NCBI RefSeq assembly: GCF_958295425.1
Contig: NC_081148.1
Location: 12,197,360 to 12,261,359 of the forward strand
Direction: 5' to 3'
Source: Solea solea
Lineage: Eukaryota > Chordata > Actinopteri > Pleuronectiformes > Soleidae
DNA: 64,000 nucleotides
Shown: positions 41,177-56,100 of the stretch, in pieces
Position numbering within the stretch: the stretch's first letter is position 1
Layout: every line of letters begins with the position of its first letter
Program-made: the position numbers and the translations under genes
Notes under the pieces: model-generated
Seen by the model: only the letters and a program-made list of their open reading frames with translations
Database searches by the model: none
Told to the model about the DNA's origin: nothing

Positions 41177-44100
41177 GTCGGCATGGCAAGCAGAAGCCCA
41201 AAGAAAATGCCACACGTTACCTCTTCTGCGGCCATAGCTCCTGGCTGCTTGTCAGTGTAGTGGGGGGGGGGGGGGGGGGGGAGAGAGACACAAAGAGAAA
41301 GAGAGGGTTGGGGCAGGAAAGAGATACAGAGACATGGATTTTGTGGAAATAAACCAAACCGAGGAACATCTCTAAGGCAACAGTGAAACCACACATGGCT
41401 ACAACCTAAGCCTCTGCAATGGCAGGAGGGCGATTATTACAGCCTGGCTACATCCCACAGTAAACCTGCTGCACCTGCCCTGGCAACAGGAGCAAGCAGA
41501 TGCAGTACAGGAGCAGGAGTGGGGGGGTGGAGGTCAGCCACGGAAACGACTCACAAATTTAGAAGCGTAATGTGACCATGCCCCGTGGCCAGTAATTGTC
41601 ATCTTGGCTTAATGAAGCCATTATGGTTTGGGTTTGTGCTAATCTACTGTGAATATTCACAGATGAGGCCATAAAGCAGAGTGCAGTTCTGGACTGGAGG
41701 TAGAGCAGGTTAGTCATTATCATGGCCTTGGTGAAATATTAAGAGTTGCTCTTAAGTCAGATGCGGCAGGCCAGCTGTGAGTGGAAACTTCCTACGGGAT
41801 AAGGAGAGAGTGTGGAGGTAGCTGGCAGCCTCGGGGCACTGAGAGGGGAAGATAACCTGCAAAGAGGAGGGGGTGGGAGTGCAGGCCGGAATATCTGCCG
41901 CTCTGATCCAAATCTATAACAAGGTAAAAGTGCAGCAGTGTGATCATCACTTATATCTAATCACCTGGTCATGAGTACTGGTCTTATCTTTCCCTTATTT
42001 TAAAGCTCATTTCACTGCAGTGATGAATGTAAAATATCTAGAAATCCCTGATACGATCAGCAGTTACCACAGCTTTAAGATGTGGTTTACCACTTGAACA
42101 CTTGGCCAAGATTTTCAAAAGCATCCCCTTCCCCTCACATTGCATCACCTGCCGTCATGAGATAAAATTTCCGTTGAGTCGTGTGATGACAAGTGAGCAG
42201 GTTTCGAAAACAACATCCACTGAGGTAAATCTTTCAAAAGCTCTAAACATAGCTGGCAAAAAAGATTGAATTACACGCCACACAGTACTTGTCAATTAGA
42301 CGTCTACTTAGCAGCTTTTCACTGAGATCTCCATGACAAGTCATGCTCATCCCAACTATACAGCTACTTGTAATCACGTGACAAATGAAGCTCAAAATAT
42401 AGGTATAATTATAGCAGATTTGTCAACTGTTTGACAACGTCTTATCAAGCCACTGAATTCCAACCCGAAGGCAGCTTTAAAGGCATTCAGAAATTCTATA
42501 AGCAGCCTGCATGTAGACCTTAGTAATACTCTGACACACTGGGTTTTCTTTGATCAAGAACAAGTTTTTATGTGCAAAAACACCACACGTTTGCGTGTTT
42601 GCCTAATCACTGAAATGTTCTCACAACAAGCTCAATTTGAACCTCACTGTGCAGTGAATACAAACTGCAGAGGAGGAAAGTGTGGCTTAAGATAGTGCAA
42701 ATTCCAACAAACAGCAGGAGGGCAAACACAGTACTAAGCAGATCCTAATGTAGCTCTCTCTCAACTCATAAGTCACAAAGCAGACTCACAGCCTCAAAAA
42801 ACCAATATGGACCTTTGCATTGCGAGAAGCCCATTGTGTGACTTGGCCCTCTGGCTTCTCTCGGGGGATACATTGTCTCTGAGCCTCTTCTTCCTGGCTA
42901 TGTTTTCATTAAAAAGATCTGGCAATCACCAAAAACCTGGGCAGCCTCTACGCTGCTTTGCACTCTCACCGTCTGGTCTTGGAAGAAACAATGTCACCTA
43001 GCAACCGGAGCAAAAGGAAGAAATGTTTCACTGGGAAATTGTCAGATCCCTCAGTGAGAGTGAACACAAACCATGAGGGAGAGGAGGAAGGAGAAAAGCG
43101 AGGGATAAGATTGAGTATCAACTTCAAACTGTGCGGTGTCTGGGAGAATGGACGTGTTTTAAAGAAGACTGGGTGACTCCTCTGGGTGAGATAAGTATGA
43201 TGCCTTATGCTCTTTGTGGCTTAAAAGCCTCGGAGACTGCTGTCAACTGAACAAGACAAATAAATGTGTCCACGAGATCTCTGCTCATTACTTTCCACCA
43301 TCTCTTCCTTATTTCAAGTGCTAACGCCAGCCGCAGACAGTAGAGGCCTTACAGGTTCTCACAGCATGAGGCCTCAGAGCTAACGGCTTGAAAAGAAGAA
43401 GAGACGCAGAGCGAAACCCTTTAAAGTTTCCCCGTCTACACACATCACACGCTACAACAGAGCAAGCCAGCTCTGACAGAAGTGGAAGATCTCGGCAAAG
43501 CTGCGTTTGCCCATGACACAACATTTCAACATCAACGTCTGAAATGATTTCCAAGGATACAATTGATGTAAAGGACAGAATGAAAGAGGAGCACCAGAGT
43601 TGTATCCACATACATATACATTGAGTATGGGTTTTTTTTGTATGTTTTTATGTTTTTAAGTAGGTTACTGGAGGTACTGTACTTGAGGACAGGTGAATGT
43701 TGAGGACAGGTGAATGTTGAGGACAGGTGAATGATGGGGACAGGTGAATGTTGAGGACAGGTGAATTATGAGGACAGGTGAATGATGAGGAAAGGTGACT
43801 GTTGAGCACAGGTGAATGTTGAGGACAGGTAAATTTGTGCTAATTTAGGTCCCTGAGTGAGTGAGAAAATTAAAGCATTTGTGACCTTTGACATCTTGAC
43901 TGATACATTATGCGTTTACATATTTTATATTGTCAGCACATTTATTTGTAAAGGTTTGCCTTGAATTAAAAACTATTCATGTGAGATTTGTGTCCCCTTG
44001 TCCTTTGTGCACGACACAAGAAAGAACCCCAACCTTGTTAAAAAAGTAACTAAGTATCTTTTACTCTTTAACTTGAGTACATTTTATTTTATAGGCCATC

Positions 44101-47100
44101 ACTTTTACTGGTACTGAAGTAAAATTTTGTCAAAATGGTACTTTTAGAATTATTTACACTAGTATTTCAGTACTCTTTCCACCTCTGGTTTACGTTGATT
44201 TACAACGTAAACAAATTCTTTTTTAAAAGATGGTTCATGTAAATATTGAGATTTCTATACATGTATTGATTTGTCTATGTGATCTCCACAAAGTATATTT
44301 TTTTTTCATTTTTTTGTTTGACATCCTCTATCTCACATTTGTGTGAGCCGAATGAGCACGTCCAGAGAGGATGTTAGGGCTTGATTTGATCACCAGTCTG
44401 TCCAGATGTCTTTGATTTTTTTTTATTTTATTGAAGTTTGGACATGGGAAACATTAATTGCCCCTTATATAACTTGAGGAAATTGAGACCTAAATAAATG
44501 ATATCCCTGACCTCAATCAAAAGAAAAATACATATCACTGAGGGGCAGTCTGGAAAATGTTCTGGCATGTATTAGGAAGCAGCACATGGGATAAAGAGCT
44601 GTAATTTCTCTCTCTGGCTCATCTTCTGTCCCCGTTGGTCATATGTCGGCTGGTGGGACACTGGGGGTGGGAGTGGGTGGGGGGGTATACTCTTACATGT
44701 TGGGGTATTTTTGGAAGTGTTATTCACAGGTCAACTGCCAGTGCTAAGAGGACTGCCCTAAGTTTATGGTGTAAGGGAATCCAGGCCTTAGCAAAGGGTA
44801 GGCAGGTGTGCTCTCTATTGGCATCAGGCTGTGTGGTTAGGCGGCATATGTTTTTCATGGGAACGGGACACAAAATACTTCCCATTCTCGATTCTTTTAA
44901 AAACAGAATGATGCAAACATGATGGGTACGGCAGTAAAATATGACTTACTGTTTAACGGCATTATGTGGTCTGCTCCAGGATGATGAAAATTGAGGCTCA
45001 TGCGTCCTGTTAACGACAAAAAAACAAACAAACAAACAAACAAACATGTTAAATCACTGATAAAAAGTGCTTGTTAGACAGATATTCATTTCACCTTTCA
45101 TTCTACTGTCAACAATAAGGATGTTAATGATCAATTGCCAGTCGTTAATTGCGGTTAAGAATTTAACTGATTAAAAATGTATTAATCAATCAATTAACCA
45201 ACATCTGTTAATTTAATTGAGTTCTTTTTTAACAGCAGAATGTGTACATCAGCTAAAGTATTGATGTAATCAGCAGAAGAAGAAGAAGTAAAAAGTGCAG
45301 GAAAACAAACGTGAGGTGAAATGAAGTGGCCTAGAGCCAGTTACTATTTACTATTAATGATCAACCAACTATAACCACCGATATCATTAACCTGTTCAAC
45401 TATTGGTTAAGGAAAATGTAGAACATTTGAAACCCTATTCAGCTGTGAGCAAATTTCAGCTGAAATGTTCGATATGACACGAGTAAACAAAATGCTACAC
45501 ACTGGCAGAACATAGATCCACACATTACACATGAGAATTGTATTCATATCTTATATACACCCACATGCACATGCACATGCACACACACACAAATGGACCT
45601 AATTTGGTCCATGTTGCATGGGCCCATCTGCAGGTGCTTTCACAGGGAGAGGTGTGGTGTGGAACATCTAAATGAGAGTCACAGTTATCTCAGTGTCCAT
45701 CATTCTTCTTGTACGGGTGGCAACAGAAATAAAACACCTAAAATATCCTCTAATTAAGGACAAAATATAACTCAACTCGGTGTCAACATCGTTTGCAGTT
45801 GGCGGCCGCAGCGCAGAGACACGCCCTTTATCCAGCAGCTTTTTTTAATTCAACACACAGCAGGAAAGAGTCATCTACTGTCGGTGAGGCTAACACTACA
45901 TCCATACTACATTTGCAATTTAAAAAATGACCATTCGGGTCCACTGAGCATGAGCATGGGAGTGTAAACAGGAAGTTTACTCAGTTTTAGAGAGAAAAAA
46001 TAAGGATTCAAGCGAGCTTTCAAATCACGGATGTAGCCTTAAATAAGCTTTAATATTAACACTGGGACAGTGTGGTGGGGAATAAAGGTTACGTTAGACA
46101 ACCGTCCATTTCAGTTTCTTTACTGCTATTGTAGGTTTCCCAATGTACAACATGGACTTTGAGAGATCATGTTGCAGGCTGCTAGGGCGAAAATGACATG
46201 TCACCAGTTTCAAAAAAATGTGTCCAAAGAAGACAGATAGCAGATAGACACCAACACGGCCTATTTCCACAAACAGCAGTTGTTGAGGCAGTGTAGGGGA
46301 GGACAAGGGGGCAGCCAATCTGCAGCTACACAGATGTGAATTTCCACACTCCTCTCAGCCAATCAGACGGTGGACAACAATAGGGCTTGGGGGCAAATAG
46401 AGTGCGATAAACCCTGTCATTCAAGCACACATATTTGATCACATGGGTTGTGCGACATATGGCTATGTGGGCTGCTGTCTCATTCTCCTTTTATCTTATT
46501 ATGAAGAAGCAATGGAGCAACATACAGTAAGTCCAGCAACAGATCCAAGGGGCAAATACATAGAGTCATGTATTGGTTAACACGTGGGTGGTCTGTTTGT
46601 CAGTCCGCAAACAAAATGACGAGGTTTGAGCAAAACACTCGTTGAAGCTCTACAGCAGACTGTGAACTTTGACCTAGTCCCATTGCCTTTGGTTGAGTAA
46701 AAAAAAGAAAATACTAGGGTGTATGTAGTATCGCTCATGGAACACATTCATAATCAAAGCCATGGCTTGTGACAGAAGGGCAGAAGTCGCAATAAATACT
46801 GTGGTCTGTGCTTCCTTTCTCATCTACATTAATCAATTGGGATGACAGAGGGAGACAGTTGCCCTCCTGAAGCCTTAAAATAGCTCTGGGCATGTGCCAT
46901 CTGCTTCCACCAGGAGTTAAGTGGCAGGACCCGAGGGGCCCTGAGTTGCTGCTGCTGCTGCTGCTGCTGCTGTTCTGGTGACATTTCCTCAGAGAGCCTG
47001 AGCTATTCTCAACATCACCATAATGGTTGCACTACTGGGAAACACACGAACAGGATCCAACAGCACCTCAGCTTCTCTCACCTGCCAACCTGCAGTCTGG

Positions 47101-50100
47101 ACACTGACCTCGCTGTGACCACTTTGATACAAATAATAGTATAGAGGATGGGCGATCTGGATTTTAACAGCGGCCATCAAATCTGGATATGGGTGCCACG
47201 GGGCTCTGAGGTTTAAAGGTCCAGTGTGTAAGAATTAGGAAAATCTAAAGGTGAGGCTGCATATTGTAACCTTCCTTGACCAAGCACATCAAGGAATTAC
47301 AGTGGTCTTCGCATACCAAAAACAATAATCTTCCTCTTTGATCGCATGATAAGCTTTAGCATCAAAATCCAGGTTGCTGTACAAACATGTCATGTGAGCT
47401 GGCAGCGCCCTTTAAAGCAAGGCCCTAGCTTACAGTATATATGAAATGCTTATTCTAAGGCTATGAACACCAACGTTATTGTACACTTATTCAAACTTGC
47501 GTATGGGTAATATATTCAATTTCGTCCTAAATGTTTCAGAGTTAAGCAGTTAATTAAGACTGCAGGAAACCAGGACACATGAGCTGTACAAATTTAAAGG
47601 TTCTTGAGACTTTTATATGAACTATTAAGATACTATTAAAGTAGTATAACAACACTGCTTTCCAATTAGCTTTGTGCTTGAGTGTGAACTACATCTGCGC
47701 ATTATTGGAAATGGTTGGCAGGCTGGAGTAGGAAGACAAAACAATCACCACCTAATGAAGTAACTACTGAAAAACTAGCAATGATTAATAATAACAATAG
47801 AAACTGATGCTCAAGCTCTGCAGAGCATTGTGACCAACTGTATCACTGTGTGGTCTGCCAGCTGCAGCTGAGCCTAATGTTCTGCATTGGGCGTCCGAGC
47901 AGATCACTGGTGACGGACGGAGCTTCCACACCTTGCCACCACAGTATATACCCCAGACTAAAGCTACCTGCATTTTATGGAAAATATGCACCACAGTCAC
48001 ACCCTGTTTGAATCGTCGCCATCTGGCAAGCGGTTCAGATCCCTTAAATCCAGTACCAACAGACAGACCGAGGAACAGCTTTTATCAAAGAGCTGTGGCC
48101 TCCATCACACCTGTCCCTGCCCAAACAATTATAAACACACTCTGAACCACACATGGAGACTATGAACACTGCAACTATTTGTACTTTTATTTATTCATAA
48201 TAAAAGGTTCTCTTTCTAATTTGTTTTTGTTTACAATGGGGGACATAAGGCTATGCAAGTTAAACATAGTATTTGTTACGTAGTTAACTGGGTTGAGTTG
48301 TTTCATCGAAAGTGAATCAAACATCTAGTCTAGGGGTTTGTTTTTTATTGAGCTCCTGAGACTCAAAAAACTAAAACAAATGAAAAACTAAAAACTTTTA
48401 TCTAGGTTGGTGGCGAAATGTTTCACTACAATCCACATGGCTGATTTTCTCTGCCTGCATATGGTATCTGAAGCTCCTCTCAACTGCTCTGGTCACCTTT
48501 GCTCTCGCTGATCCACACTACAGCACATATTAAAGACCCCCCCCAATAACGCCTCTTGTACAAACCTCCAGCGTCAGTTACAAGAGAAGAGTGGGTGTAG
48601 CAACAACTAAGTGTGGAAAAGTCAGCAGTGATGGAAAAACATCTCAGCAGCAGGGTGTCCAAAAGCTGCACTCTTGCTGACTAAAGAAAGCTTTAATTAC
48701 CAACACATTAGAGAGGTAAGAATCATGGCAAAGCCACATGTTCTGCGCACATTCAACAGATGACTAAAAGAAAAACCAGGTGTTCCTACATGCTGCACTT
48801 CATACAAAGCTGAACCTGACAGCCCTTGGCAAGATGATTATGACAAGGCAAAGGTTTCTTCAGCTATCAAGCAATAACACGTGAGGCTTAAGTCATATTT
48901 CACTAGCAAATTCTCACATATGTCAACCTCCCTCTGTCATTTTACATTTCATAAAAGTAATAACCATAAATCTATCAAATACCTATCCATATAATAATAA
49001 TTTTCTGAATCCAGTTGAGCCTGATGCACAACCTGGCAGTGGTATTAAGGCTTTCACGGTTTGAGAGATCTGGACAAAACATCATTTTAATAGAGGAAAC
49101 AAGCCCAGACTTGTTTTGTTGCCCAAACTGGATTAGCTCAGCCATGCTTACAGGAGCCATGAATTTTCCACCATAACAAAACACAACACTGACAGAGTAG
49201 TTTATCAGAAGTAATCTGCAATTGACATTTAACGCAGCCTACAAACACAACACCTTATCTTGATACAGTCATTGCAGCTGTTTAAAGTACAGGGGCATCC
49301 CTCTGCGGGTGAGATAATCTCAAGTGTTGTTATAACTGCACGGGTCAAGTCTAGCCTGTCAGCCAAACTTCAGTCCAACTAAAGTACTGATCTTTAACTT
49401 CAGGTTACCTTTGTGAACCTACACAAAGACAAAAATCTCAAAAGGAAACTTTAAAGATATAATATGTAACATTTCTGCATTAAAATATCTAAAAGAACAT
49501 ATTGATGCATATTTTTTGAGTCGAGTATTTACATGAGCAATAACTTTTCCAACACTCTTTAAATTGCTTTTTAATGACATTATCCGCTTCAGCCGTCTTT
49601 GCGAGAGTGAAATGACTGTTGATGCTTGAGAGAACTTTGACTGAATTGAACGAGTGCCAGAGTAAACACACTCAACTCTCCTTCATACACTCCTACCATT
49701 CTCCTGTTGAGAACACAGCGCGAGCTGCACGATTCCGGTTACCTCTGTGTATAACGTAAAGCACATAGTAAATGTGCAACCACATAAACTGATGTATGCG
49801 AAAGCGATAATATCTGGGGCAAATATTCAGTACTCACATACATTCTCCAAACGAACAACTAGGACAAGGAAACGGGATACGAAAATCACGTAAGACGATC
49901 CCGTCACCCGTGATAAACGGCTGATTCTGAACACACTAGTGACACGTTCTAATCCTGTTCTAGTGCACGTTTAGTATTTTAGAGGAAGCTGAGCATCCCT
50001 TGCTGTCTTAGAGCAATCGCCACTGCTAGACACCAACTCCCATGATTCCACACTGCTTCACGTCATCATCAAACTAGGTCTTTTAATACTGATTTGATTG

Positions 50101-53100
50101 AGAGACCCCCCCCCCCAGTGGTAGAAATGACATACTGTGGGTTTAAATAAAACGTAACCTTTTAACGTTTATCTCTAATGTAGACTTTCCTGGAGACCTT
50201 AAAACTTAACCTTCAGTAGACCCAGACAGAGCAAAGTCTGCGCCACAATCTTTGCTTATGTCTGGACAAAAGTTACATATTCAACCCTTTGTATCACTGA
50301 AGCTCCTTGCCTAATCAACGTTTCCCCTGAAATGTACTGCGCAAGCTATTCTCGGTTTCCTCCAGACTGAGATCCAATGTGTGTCAAATCTTATCCACTA
50401 ACCAATGCTCTTGTCAACAAACACACAAAGTCAAACAGCACCAGTGTTTGCTCTCTCTCTCTCTCTCTCTCTCTTCTGACTGCACGTAAAGCTGGGCCCT
50501 TCTGTGTTTTGCAATGATATCATGCATATTGCAGACTATTGACCAACACACGACAGGTTACAACCAAACACAAACCAGACTGTACAATGTACAACTTAGC
50601 CAGTTTGGCTTTTGGGAAATGTGTTTATAAGATTGACAGCACTCTTCTGTCTACATGCAGTCCCTTTTATTTATTTATTTATTATAGGATATAACATATT
50701 AGCTTATAAGCTTTGCAATTGGTAGTCAATTTCCTTTAACTTTCATATCCAACCAAACTTCCCTTTTCTCCTCTGCAGGCCAGGAATAATATTCCTTGAA
50801 TAGCATCTCTGTTTCCTCATCTACTAAAAAAAAAGATCACAAGTTGCAGCCCTTCTTTAGGGCTTTAAGCCACACTGAACTTATTGAAGTGGAGTCCTGT
50901 AAAAGCTGCACTCACTCACACACACACAAAGACACAATGCACACTGATGCATGAGTAAGATCATGTGAGTGACCAGCTGATGTGCATGTGTGTTTTCAGT
51001 GTGAGAGGTGAGATCCACATGCAACTTTCACAAGAACTTTACAGGACATATTAACACTAAGGAGTATGTCAGGAGAAAAAAAAGGTTGTGAGGTGGGTGA
51101 GAATGCTTAGCATGGAATGTCACAGTTGATTTATACGTCAAAAACAATTATGTGTGTCCTTTGTATGTGTGTGTTTGAGTGTCGTTGTCTAACTGTTGTG
51201 TTGTTTTTCCAGACCGAGGAGAAAATCTCTTATGTGTGTGTTAATATGGGGGTGACCTGTGCTCTCCACACGTGAGTTCGGCTGACCCAGGTCAGGAACT
51301 TCATGCCGGCCAGTGTGCTGTGAAGCTGTGTAGAAATGACTATTGGTCCTGTGCCCCTGCACTGAGAAGTTTACATTTTTCTCTCCACACATTTTGCACA
51401 GCATTCATAGTGAAGACACTCGTAGGCGTAATACATTCCCTAGCCCCTTACCCAAAACATAACCACCGAAACTAAATGCCTCACACCCTCAAAAAGCATT
51501 TAAGGGGTGACAGAACGTGACGACCAGCCAGAATGTCCTCACTTTCACAAAATGTCCCCACTCCCTATGGTTTCTAAGTTTTTTTGGTCCACACAGAGCG
51601 AGAAAGAGAGAGACTCATAAAACATGCAAGGAAAAACAACTATTCCTGTCACAATGAGAAGTATGTGAAAAATGTCTGTGAGGGGATGGATGTGGGTGGG
51701 TCTTGTTTAAAAGGGGATGCAAAACTATCTCTACTAGCTAGTTTTGATTGGTGGTTCTCCACCTACAACAAAGCAACTTCACAACGATTGCACCATAGAT
51801 GCTGTATCATCTTTGTTGCAGTATTACACTGACTGGGCCTCATGCAAACACCTGCATTTCTCCATTGCTCCGTTTCCACCGATCAAAAACCCCACTAACA
51901 TCTGGCTAACATTTGTCTCCCAGGTCAAATGACTCTGCAATACAAACAGGTTTTTATCAGCTCCGACTCCAACTGGCAGTGATGGAAACATGAATCACGA
52001 GTGAACATGCTAATTTCCTCCATTTTCTAACTTTACTTTGGCAGTCTGGATGTTTAATCTGCCTCTTTTCCAGCCCGGCGTCATGACGCACACCATTTAA
52101 GGACCGATCTAAGAACTGTCCAGTCGCTGAGATGGAAAAGTGTAGCCACTGATCGTTGATGTTGCTTTCTCCTGTTGTGTGTTGTCTTTCCAACTTCTGA
52201 CATGTTTCTAGAGCATTCCTGACAGAAATGCCACTACTGGCAGCGAGAGAGGAGTCAATCACCTTTTCAAAGCAGGTTCGCCCATGTTCAAAAACACCTG
52301 TGTATAAACAGGAGTGAATGCCTACGTTAACGGGCATGAGTGGAAAAGGGGCTCAAGTATATGGGGACACACATAAATGAGACTCCTATTACTACATCAG
52401 TGTCAAGTGGACATCTGTCTTTCTGTGTTCAGAATTGGGCATTCAATCCTAAAATATTCACTCATGTGAAACATGGGCAGGGAAAATTAGTGCAGTCACA
52501 TGGAGAATTCTTAAAATCTCTTTACAAATCATTAAACTTGACCCCGTATCTCTGGTTTGACTGGTTTGACTGTCATGGTCGGGTCAGGTACCAAACCCCC
52601 AAGTGCAATGTTTGCTATACACACCGTTATTCAAATGTTCTGACCTCAGTCACCTCAGCTGAAGAAGCACACGCAGTTTTTTTTTTTTGTTCTTGATTAT
52701 TCAGCAGATGGTGGACCTGGCCGAAGCTTCTGAGACAGTGAGTAGGTATTCTTGCAGGGTGGAGCTACTCTGCGGTTGGCACAGGAGCTTACTGCAGGCC
52801 CACATTGTCTGCATGACGACAAGAGGGGCAAGCGAGCAAAGAAAGGCGGAGGAATGCACGCCCATGTTTACGTATCATGCTTCCAGTCTTTCATAGTATC
52901 TCCACTGACTCTGACTCTGTGCTTTGATAAACAATCACAAGGAAGTCCGAGCAGGACATTACGCCACCTTTCCAGTTATGTCACTGAAACAATGCTCTCT
53001 CAGAACATGACATGGGAAAACAGACTAAGTATGAAGCATGCGACGTGCTCCGTTTATTATACACCCCTCCCTCCAAACTTTCCATTGTTACGATGTGTGG

Positions 53101-56100
53101 ATGGCGCGCACAAAACCTGACAGGGCCCCATCTCGAAGACAGGAGTTTTTACAACAGAACACGTGACCTGTGCTATAAAAATATTGGCTTAGAAGCCCTG
53201 ACCTACACTGGACAGCCTTAGAAGGTTAGAACTCCTGAGTGGGATGTCCCAAGTCTGATTTTGGGGTAATCATGTGTCTTAGGAAAAATTGTGGTTACAG
53301 AATTCAAGTCATGTGACAGTTATCAATTTAAATTATTAAAATGATTAAATGATTAAAATCAGGCAAAGAAAACAGGGCAAAAGACTGCGGCACCTCTGCT
53401 GAACCACACACACACATACACACACACACACACACACGGACAGAAACAGACACACACACACACACAGACAGAAACACACACAGATATAATGTGAGATTTT
53501 GCAGGTAAGGCTCATCATTTCATTTTAAAACAGAAGATGGACATCCATACTGGATTGTTGGACTGACTGGCTGATATCGAGAAAAAAATAATAATCATGT
53601 ACTGATGATATGTGCCCATAAAGCAACAAAAAGAATAAATCAAATAAAATACTGTAAGCATTGACGTATGAATATTCCTAACCTGCAAAATGATTCCTCC
53701 ATATAATATCAGCGATAGTCATTGGTGGGCCACCGGCAGGGTGTGGTTTACCTTTGTCATGGTCAGTCCTTATCATATCCATTAAGGAATTCTCCAATGA
53801 GTGCAAGCTAAAAGCATCAAAGGGCCGGGTCCGGTCCTGCAACACAGCAAAAAACAGGAAGAGGGTTAGGTTTAGAGTGAGGGATGGACATCGTGTGAAC
53901 ACATAACATATACTGCATGTTTTTCTTGGAAAGGGATCCTTCACAGTTGTTTTTGCCTGAGGTTCTTTCTTTTAATTGTAGTTAAGGTTTCCAGTGGGTG
54001 GAAGGGGTGGCGATGTATAAGATATATTAGGATATAATTGTCTTTAAAAGTCCCTTGAGACAAATGTATGATTTGTATAATTTATACAATACTGTGGCTG
54101 CGACATGTCCTATAAGCATCAGTCATAATGCAGAGAGACATAAGCAGCACTACTCTTTAACTACTTTAACAAAAACTCACTATCATTAAATAAACACAAA
54201 CTAAAATATTCTATTTTATAAACCTTCACCCTACACATTTATTTGCCTTGCTGTTGAAATTCTGGTTTGCTGGTTTCTTTGCTCGAGGGTAGAGCGCTAG
54301 TAACGACCTGCATGTACAAACAGCTACCTCTGCCACGAGAACGAGACAGACTGGGATTTATTCTGAGCTTATGTGGACTAATTAAAGATGTGGCTTAGAC
54401 GTTACAGGTAGGTGGAAAAAAAAAAAAAAGATCAGACCTGATGCAAGCGGTGACAGTTGATACCAAAGAGGAGATATGAATCTCCTTAAGCCTTTTCTGT
54501 AACAGAACAGACGGGATTCTGCCCTTAAGAATCTCATCTGTCTTTGTTTAATATGATCTAATCAAGGTGGTTTTAACTGTCTGATCTTTAGGTATATACT
54601 GTAGGCGAGGGGCAGTAACCGTGGTACAGTTTGAGTCAAGTATCGATACACAACTAGAGCTGGGGCATTTTCTCCATCATTAGATTCATCAAGTACCAAC
54701 AATTAAATTAGTATTTTGATTAAATTCTTGCTAGTGTTCCCACAATTGTAGCAAGGACAAGCCATCTGAAGACATCGTTGAGACGCCCAGCGTTTATTAC
54801 TTTCTGACACCGTGTCAGACAAAAATAATGAAGTATTCATCTATAATTGTAGGATTAGACAACATTTTTAAATAATCACTGTTTTCTGTATCGTTCCAGC
54901 AGTGGATGTGTGTGTGCCACTAGTGGAACAGGAGTTTTTCTGAAAGTCTGTGTGGGCCCAGATAACTGTGGTGATGGTAAATGTAGAAGGTATTTTCATA
55001 ATATTTTTTATATATATATTTTAAATTATATAGAGTATATTAAGTAATGCTTTCAGACTCATCCGACACTTCAAATTTAGTTTGACTGATAAAATAAAAG
55101 CACTAAAATAAATAAAAGTTGCATGGCTTTCATTTTGTTCTCTTTAAAGTTGGCACCACCTAGGATCAGGCTAATAGTAAAAAACAATTTGATTAATGGT
55201 TTGTGCACATTTGCTTGGGCAAAATAAAACATTATACATCAATTAGAAACCTTTAATCATAGTCATTGTGGAAACACAGTTTTAGCACTGAGGCTCGCCA
55301 GTTCGCGTCCCGACCTGGGCCTTTTCTGTGTGGAGTTTCCAGGTACTCGGGTTTTCCTCCCACAGTCCAAACAACATGCAGACGTTAATGGACACTCTAC
55401 ATTGATCGTAGGTGTGAATGTGAGAGTGAATTGGCTCCTCTGCGACCCTCATGTGGAGGATGAACCGTGAGACAATGAATGAATGAATGAATGAATGAAT
55501 GAACAGATGTTAGTCTTGCTGGTGCACAAACAAATAAGACATCCTTAATGAGGTGTTGCCATTACAGAACAATGCTTTTTTTTTTTTTACTATTAATTTG
55601 GTGTTCACAAACAAACTGAAATGCTTTCCCTCCTGATAACAACATTATCCATGCCAACAACTTTTTTGTTACGAGAAGAAGGATGGGACCTCTACTCTGT
55701 GTTGCGTGTCACCTCTCTTGAGAGTTTTCCATGTGCTGCGTTGACACTTGCAAACAGCCTTGTTTGTAATGCTAACTACTTACATCACTGTATACATAGG
55801 TGTATTTGTTTGTAGGTGAGTGACGTAGGGTCACTTCATTGTTATACTGTCCCCAGTAAGTAAGAGTAGAAAGACCACGTTTATGTTTTGGTGATTTTGG
55901 TTTCTGTATGACCATGATATTTGAAAGGGACACCGAATGGCTGGTCACAAGAGAGAATTTTCTAAACCTAATTAAATCAAATCTGCTGTGCATTCCACAG
56001 GTTCATTATAAGATATTAGCAGACAAATGTGTACGTATGTATTAAAAAAGTTCTAAATCAAAGATTCTAAATGTGTGGAAATCCTGTTTCTACAAAGACG

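Larger units (their letters stand above)
45007..53682 (-). other. cpeb3: cpeb3 intron 2, 8.7 kb
   Basis: No nested gene is seen. It carries (AAAC)n at 45021-45044, (CTG)9 at 46946-46972, a dispersed repeat at 47214-47545, a LINE tail at 47795-48180, a TTAA-flanked element at 49451-50146, (CT)n at 50449-50474 and (CA)n at 53404-53483. Small open frames between 51.2 and 53.3 kb have no recognisable similarity. Confidence 0.6.

Noticed and set aside
47977..48165. Small plus-strand gene
   Set aside because: Its frame is the degraded C-terminal block of a LINE reverse-transcriptase ORF, annotated as a relic.
51272..53221. Series of 60-126 aa open frames
   Set aside because: Short, on both strands, no similarity, no splice pattern; expected by chance in this base composition.
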